DNA of 9,075 bases from JBEKHT01 sp049511715 (GTDB lineage: Bacteria > Chloroflexota > Anaerolineae > Anaerolineales > RBG-16-64-43), in NCBI GenBank assembly GCA_049511715.1, contig JBEKXU010000055.1:1-9075 (forward strand), read 5' to 3'. The translations under genes and the position numbers were made by a program. Of this stretch, positions 5,441-9,075 are shown in pieces. Position 1 is the first letter of the stretch. Every line of letters begins with the position of its first letter. Below the pieces are notes generated by a model. The model saw only the letters and a list, made by a program, of their open reading frames with translations, ran no database searches and had not been told where the DNA came from.

Positions 5441-5616
5441 ACCAGCGACCTCCGGGTCATCAGACTTCATGCTGTCGAGCCAGCCTCAGACATCGGTTCC
5501 GCCCGCTTGATTATCCCTTATCTTCTGCAGTGCCAATGAGCCTAGCGAGGTTCGCGGTCGAGCGTAAGAGCGAGGTTACATCCCCTGCCGTCTCACGCCG
5601 AGGTTGATCTTGGCCC
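5441..5616 (-). repeat. tRNA-Met-like interspersed repeat, copy C (176 bp)
   Basis: This is the gapless partner of copy A (948-1123). Its first 61 bases also match copy B (3088-3148), including ACCAGCGACCTCCGGGT. On the minus strand it reads TGATGACCCGGAGGTCGCTGGTTTC, a tRNA anticodon-3'-side, variable-region and T-arm-like run. A short G/C hairpin (CGCCTGCCCTGGCG at 5418-5431) interrupts the T-loop position before AGTCTCA. The conserved right part, from TCTTCTGC (5521-5528) to the TTGATCTTGG region, keeps exact spacing with copy A. It is too decayed to be a tRNA. Confidence 0.65.
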
Positions 5617-5787
5617 GTGCCGCCACGTTGTTGGCAGGCGACCGTTCAGGTCAATTCGGCACTGTTGGGGTTTCTGGCTTGGACGACGCCTCCGCTGGCT
5701 GTTCCAGCTTTCGCCTGATTCTCAGCTTCCACCATATCCCAACGCGAGACCACATCGTCGAGCGCACTGGAATCCCATCGACGCCCG

Positions 5788-8427
5788 TCACCTGTCGCTA
5801 ACCTCTTCCCTCTCGTGAAGGGCTTCGAGCCTCCCCACTTGAACCTTGCGGTACACCTGTTCCGGTGCCTGGAGCTGACCCTCTACCGTAAGCAGATCCC
5901 GAAGGCAAATGCCGAATAGACGTTCGTTCTGCAGCAGGTAGGGTTCCAGCAGATCCCAATCCTCTCCGCTCAATTTGACAAAGACGCCGCTGTTCAGCTG
6001 CGCCTCGCTCACCAGGCACATTGGATCACGGAGGTACACCGTCCCACCCGAGGCGAGTGAAAAGAGGTTTCCACCCGGATAAGGGCTGTCCAGCGGTAAC
6101 AGCCGCCCGTCGTCGCCCGTGGTGACGCCGTTGACAACGGCGAAGCCACCTCCGTGCAGCGGATCGCCAGCCATAAACGACTCGGCCAGATAGTCAAGGC
6201 AGGTGCCATTGATCACCGCGCGTGGCCGGCCAGTGGCGTTGATAAGCGGACGGCCCGCGGCCGAGCCGCGCACGTAGACTTCGCCCCCCTTGGCACCGTA
6301 AAGGAATGTCTGGCCCACATCACCGTGGATTACCAACTTCCCCGATTTGAGAATCTGGCCCACTTGGTCCTGCCCATCTCCGTGCAGGTGAACCTCGGCG
6401 CCGTCCAGGCCGGAAGCGGCGTAATCTCCGACATCGCCATACAGGTCGAGCCGAGTGCCGGCGCTGTCGGGGCCGAGACCACAGGCGGCAAAGCGGCCGC
6501 CGCGCCAGCGGTATGAAATCAAATGCTGCCATCCCATGGCGTGGGCTCGGACCAGCCAGCGCGCAGCGCTGTCGTCGCCTTCGGGCGGGAAGCTGCGCAC
6601 GTCGAGCGCGAGCGCCCGCTCACCGAGCGCCGGGGGCCGCAGGCTATGTCGCGCCTCCCACGTGAGTCTGCGACGGGAGGCAAGATGCCCATTTCCGTCC
6701 TCCATCCCAGGTAGGCGGTCAAGCAATTTCTCCAATCGCTCATCGAGGAGGGCGAGGAGCGAAGCCCGCTTCTTTCCCCCCAGCCGCGTCGGGCGGTCGC
6801 GCAGGAGGGTCAGCAGATCGAAAACGAACTCCCATTCCCCGGCGCTGGCGCCGCCGAACCCCTCGAGCCACTCCAGGGCCGAGGCTATGGTCTTCCAATC
6901 TGCCTGCGGGGCGACTTCGCACCACCAGGGCCATATTTCCGGCGCTCCGCCGTTGTCGTAGGCGTGCAGGAAGTGACGTTGCCATGAATCGAGCAGCCCA
7001 GCCGCGTTGTAGCCAGGACCTTGCTGGCGGCGGTCGAAATGCTCGCCCGGCGCAAGGCGCACCGGACGTTCGAACTTGTCGGCGCAAACCAACCCACCTT
7101 GTCTCAACACGGAGAAGCGAAACGCGCCTCCGTCGGTGTGGGAGCCGCCGCGGGCCACCCAGTTCCGGTCCGGCAGGGGCTGGAAGCGGGCGTCCTCCGC
7201 TGCCAGGGATCTCAAGCAGGCGTGGATGGCCTGTCGCTCCGAGGCGATTAGCCCGATCTGGACCGAGCCCTCGGCACCGGCCAGGTTTTCGTAGAGGGCG
7301 AACACCTGGGGGCGGAGCATGCTCGTGTCGGTGATGCCCAGAAGCTCCCAGCGATCCTCGTCGGGGAAGGAGCGAGCCAGGAGGAAGAACCAGGGGCCGT
7401 CGGGCGAGCCGTGCATGTGCGCTGCCTGAACCGTCCGGTACAACTGCTGCTTCTTCGGCGGCAGCATGCTGAAGTCGTGTTCGGTCGTCGGCGCCATGGC
7501 CTCGAGTGTGATCTCCAGCGGATAGCGATAGACCCGATCCCATAGGTCGAAGAGCTGCACGCCGACTTCGGTGTCGGTGAGAAAGAGTTGTGGAATGTTG
7601 CGCTGGCGCAGGTATTCGCAAACGCTGTGGTAATTGGCGAAGTCTCCATTGTGCACAAGGGCCTCGTTCAGGCCGACGAAAGGATGGGCCCCGCCCGGAT
7701 GCCAGACGCGCCCCTTGGTTGGGTAGCGCTGGTGGGCAATCCACACATGGGCCACCTGATCCTCAAGCTGGTAGTAGTGCACCACCTGCTCGGCATAGCC
7801 AACGATCTTCAGAACCACGAGGTCACGCCCGTGGCTTAGAACGAAGGCGCGTTTCTCCCCGAGGCTGGCATAAAAGGTGCGGTTCAGCTGCAAGGAGTTC
7901 TGGAACACGAACTCATCCTCGATGGCCCGAGAGGGCAGTTCGCCCAGGGTGTGCTCCTCGGCAAAGCGGGCAAGCACCGTCTCCGAGGGCCGTACGAAGT
8001 ACCGCCACACCTCCGGCGGCCGGATCTCCAGCCCAGGGACCTGTCGATGGTCCTCGAAATGATCAATGACGTAGCCCTGCGTCACGTCGAATTGGGGCAG
8101 GATGAACTGCCGCTCCACCTCGCCACGGGCCGATGGTTCCAAATAGGCTACCTGGACCAGATAATGAGTGCGCAGGGTGTCAGCGTCGACGCGCTGCTGC
8201 CGTGGGTCGAGGCCCGCCATGGCGATGCCCCCCCCCTTGCCATTGCCGCGATTGTGCATTTGTTGCGAGGCGGGCAGGACGTGACGGCCGGCGATCCGCA
8301 AGTTGGCGGCAAGGCCTAGCACCCCGCAGCCGCCCTCGGCCGCCTCTGGGGAGCGGGGCCGAAAGTCGCCTCGCTCGATCAGGCGGCGCCGCGAGCACAA
8401 GATCTTATCCGCTGCCCACTCAGCCAT
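5788..8427 (-). CDS. Glutamate synthase-type protein: glutaminase (GATase class II) fused to GXGXG domain
   Basis: The 879-residue cytoplasmic protein starts with a 33-residue propeptide-like leader. Cys34 follows in GGCGVLGLAANL, the expected N-terminal nucleophile of class II (Ntn) amidotransferases after processing. QMHNRGNGKGGGIAM (56-70), HQRYPTKGRVWHPGGAHPF (232-250) and LVHNGDF (257-263, oxyanion Asn-Gly) complete the glutaminase site, whose domain runs to about 415. A helical linker (about 430-600) follows. A beta-helical GXGXG domain spans about 605-810, with repeated turns such as DLYGDVGDYA, EVHLHGDGQDQVG, LVIHGDVGQT and EVYVRGSAAG. A tail (814-879) follows, containing SGEDWDLLEPYL. 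In ordinary GltB the FMN/Fe-S synthase domain lies between these parts; here it is on the upstream gene. The protein should release ammonia from glutamine and pass it to that partner. The glutaminase resembles the archaeal-type split enzyme. Start ATG 8427 has GGAG nine bases upstream. Confidence 0.85.
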   Translation of the reverse strand: MAEWAADKILCSRRRLIERGDFRPRSPEAAEGGCGVLGLAANLRIAGRHVLPASQQMHNRGNGKGGGIAMAGLDPRQQRVDADTLRTHYLVQVAYLEPSARGEVERQFILPQFDVTQGYVIDHFEDHRQVPGLEIRPPEVWRYFVRPSETVLARFAEEHTLGELPSRAIEDEFVFQNSLQLNRTFYASLGEKRAFVLSHGRDLVVLKIVGYAEQVVHYYQLEDQVAHVWIAHQRYPTKGRVWHPGGAHPFVGLNEALVHNGDFANYHSVCEYLRQRNIPQLFLTDTEVGVQLFDLWDRVYRYPLEITLEAMAPTTEHDFSMLPPKKQQLYRTVQAAHMHGSPDGPWFFLLARSFPDEDRWELLGITDTSMLRPQVFALYENLAGAEGSVQIGLIASERQAIHACLRSLAAEDARFQPLPDRNWVARGGSHTDGGAFRFSVLRQGGLVCADKFERPVRLAPGEHFDRRQQGPGYNAAGLLDSWQRHFLHAYDNGGAPEIWPWWCEVAPQADWKTIASALEWLEGFGGASAGEWEFVFDLLTLLRDRPTRLGGKKRASLLALLDERLEKLLDRLPGMEDGNGHLASRRRLTWEARHSLRPPALGERALALDVRSFPPEGDDSAARWLVRAHAMGWQHLISYRWRGGRFAACGLGPDSAGTRLDLYGDVGDYAASGLDGAEVHLHGDGQDQVGQILKSGKLVIHGDVGQTFLYGAKGGEVYVRGSAAGRPLINATGRPRAVINGTCLDYLAESFMAGDPLHGGGFAVVNGVTTGDDGRLLPLDSPYPGGNLFSLASGGTVYLRDPMCLVSEAQLNSGVFVKLSGEDWDLLEPYLLQNERLFGICLRDLLTVEGQLQAPEQVYRKVQVGRLEALHEREEVSDR

Positions 8428-8440
8428 GGCTCAAGACTCC
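8428..8440 (-). promoter_or_regulatory. Ribosome binding site inside upstream stop region, translational coupling
   Basis: The synthase gene stops with TGA at 8433-8431, and the next ATG begins at 8427, three bases later. The GGAG at 8440-8437 lies in the last codons of the upstream gene. This tight layout indicates one transcript and probable coupling, which would keep the two subunits at matched levels. Confidence 0.7.
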
Positions 8441-9075
8441 AGATACACCAGCAGATCGCTGCGCCCTCGCAGCTCGTGCACCGACCGCAGGCCCAGCCGC
8501 TCGAGAATGCCTGCCAGTTGCCACGCCCATGCCGTGTATAGATTGACAATCTTCTGCCAGGCTTCGGCTGGGTCAATCTTGCGAGCCAACTCGGGGTCGG
8601 TGGTGGTGATGCCAAAGGGACAGCCCAGGCCCTTCTCGCACTGCCCGACGCGGGTGCAGCCGATGGCAACCAGCTCCGCCGTCCCCAGGATGGCTCCGTC
8701 GGCGCCGAGGGCGATGGCCTTGGCCACATCCCAGGCCGTGCGCAGGCCACCGGAGGCCATCACGGTCATCTCGTCGCGGACGCCCTCGGCGGTCAGGAAA
8801 CGGTGCACCTTCGGGATGGCAAATTCGATCGGCATGGCGATGTTCTTCTTGGAAATCTCTGGCGCGGCTCCGGTTCCGCCGTAGGCGCCATCGAGATGCA
8901 AGACATGTGCGCCAGCGTAGTACGAGCCCACAGCTACCATGTCGACATCGGTCGGCGTCGAGACTTTGACGCTGATCAGCGCCCGTGGGTTCACCTGCTT
9001 GAGCCAGTCGACGTGCTTCTTGTGATCCTCGACCGAGTAAACGCTGTGGAACGGGAAAGGCGAGAAAAGCGAGGT
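8431..9075 (-). CDS. FMN-binding glutamate synthase subunit, C-terminal part (5' end outside window)
   Basis: The visible 214 codons are open to the window edge. They contain the C-terminal half of the TIM-barrel synthase domain that makes glutamate from 2-oxoglutarate and ammonia on FMN. Landmarks, counted from the edge: FSPFPFHSVYSVEDH (4-18); NPRALISVKV with the conserved Lys (29-38); LHLDGAYGGTGAAP (59-72), the Gly-rich loop near substrate and FMN; and ASGGLRTAWDVAKAIALGAD (107-126), the FMN phosphate-binding region. GCTRVGQCEKGLGC follows, with Cys140, Cys146 and Cys152 as C-x5-C-x5-C, the ligand pattern of the 3Fe-4S cluster. The end RGRSDLLVYLES is typical, so the C-terminus is natural. 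GXGXG and glutaminase domains are absent here and occur on the next gene. A GTG at 8994 could be mistaken for a start, but conserved residues continue upstream. No reductase subunit is in view. Confidence 0.9.
   Translation of the reverse strand, partial: TSLFSPFPFHSVYSVEDHKKHVDWLKQVNPRALISVKVSTPTDVDMVAVGSYYAGAHVLHLDGAYGGTGAAPEISKKNIAMPIEFAIPKVHRFLTAEGVRDEMTVMASGGLRTAWDVAKAIALGADGAILGTAELVAIGCTRVGQCEKGLGCPFGITTTDPELARKIDPAEAWQKIVNLYTAWAWQLAGILERLGLRSVHELRGRSDLLVYLES

Larger units (their letters stand above)
4995..5787. other. Convergent intergenic stretch between amt and the glt operon
   Basis: This gap separates two converging transcription units. It holds a CCTTAG/CTAAGG inverted repeat (5063-5068 and 5087-5092), a possible 33-codon minus-strand frame (5226-5327) and repeat copy C (5441-5616). 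A plus-strand frame at 5100-5510 is compositionally gene-unlike and runs into the tRNA-like repeat. No intrinsic terminator with a T-run was seen downstream of the minus-strand operon. Confidence 0.55.

Noticed and set aside
5100..5510. 136-codon plus-strand frame
   Set aside because: Composition is Arg/Ser/Pro/Gly-rich and gene-unlike, and its end runs through repeat copy C (GKPATSGSS, another antisense-tRNA-type string).
6740..7744. 334-codon minus-strand frame within the glutaminase-GXGXG gene
   Set aside because: Alternative frame of a GC-rich gene; Arg/Pro/Gly-rich and inside a protein with clear catalytic motifs in the main frame.
5788..9075. N-methylglutamate synthase (mgsABC) instead of glutamate synthase
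   Set aside because: The glutaminase has the long archaeal-type GltB form with RGNGKGGG and a propeptide, and no methylamine genes are visible; not excluded, but less likely.
1..9075. CRISPR array, rRNA gene or phage genes
   Set aside because: No regularly spaced short repeats, rRNA-like stretches or phage structural genes were seen.

Overview
The window is bacterial DNA. It holds three complete or nearly complete metabolic genes, one partial metabolic gene, one IS-truncated gene and unusually long, repeat-bearing intergenic stretches. The lineage cannot be fixed from the sequence. Zinc-dependent DinB/maleylpyruvate-isomerase-like proteins, an archaeal-type split glutamate synthase and an IS630-family element together would fit an environmental bacterium such as a Chloroflexota or similar soil or groundwater lineage, but this is a weak inference. 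Base composition is mosaic: the 5' truncated gene looks least GC-rich, and the glutamate synthase genes at the 3' end are clearly GC-rich.

Layout. Positions 1-93 are the last codons of an IS630-family transposase, and the element probably ends near the TA at 117-118. Directly fused to it is the body of a maleylpyruvate-isomerase/DinB-type metalloenzyme gene that has lost its 5' end (about 119-718). After a 0.6-kb gap with repeats and a candidate promoter/operator comes a plus-strand class I isoprenoid synthase-like gene (1354-2655). Its best ribosome binding site points to an ATG in another frame (1323), so its true start is in question. A 1.05-kb gap follows, with an intrinsic terminator (2965-2992), two tRNA-like remnants and a terminator-like hairpin upstream of a well-formed ammonium transporter gene, amt (3710-4939). 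A strong hairpin closes amt. After another 0.85-kb gap, the minus strand carries the end of a convergent operon: an FMN/Fe-S glutamate synthase subunit (8431-9075, 5' end outside) followed three bases later by an 879-residue protein (5788-8427) that joins the glutamine amidotransferase domain directly to the GXGXG domain and lacks the central FMN domain.

How it fits together. Amt brings in ammonium. The two minus-strand genes together contain all the domains of one glutamate synthase alpha chain, but rearranged: glutaminase plus GXGXG on one polypeptide, FMN synthase on the other. They would turn glutamine and 2-oxoglutarate into glutamate. No PII gene, glutamine synthetase or NAD(P)H-oxidising small subunit lies in the window. 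The isoprenoid synthase-like gene has no pathway partners here.

The most unusual signal is in the gaps. Four segments (about 948, 2855, 3088 and 5441), all in the same orientation, read on the minus strand like degenerate initiator/elongator tRNA-Met anticodon-to-T-arm sequence. Two of them belong to a gapless ~176-bp repeat (948-1123 and 5441-5616, roughly 70 percent identical by eye). This looks like a decayed tRNA-derived interspersed repeat family.
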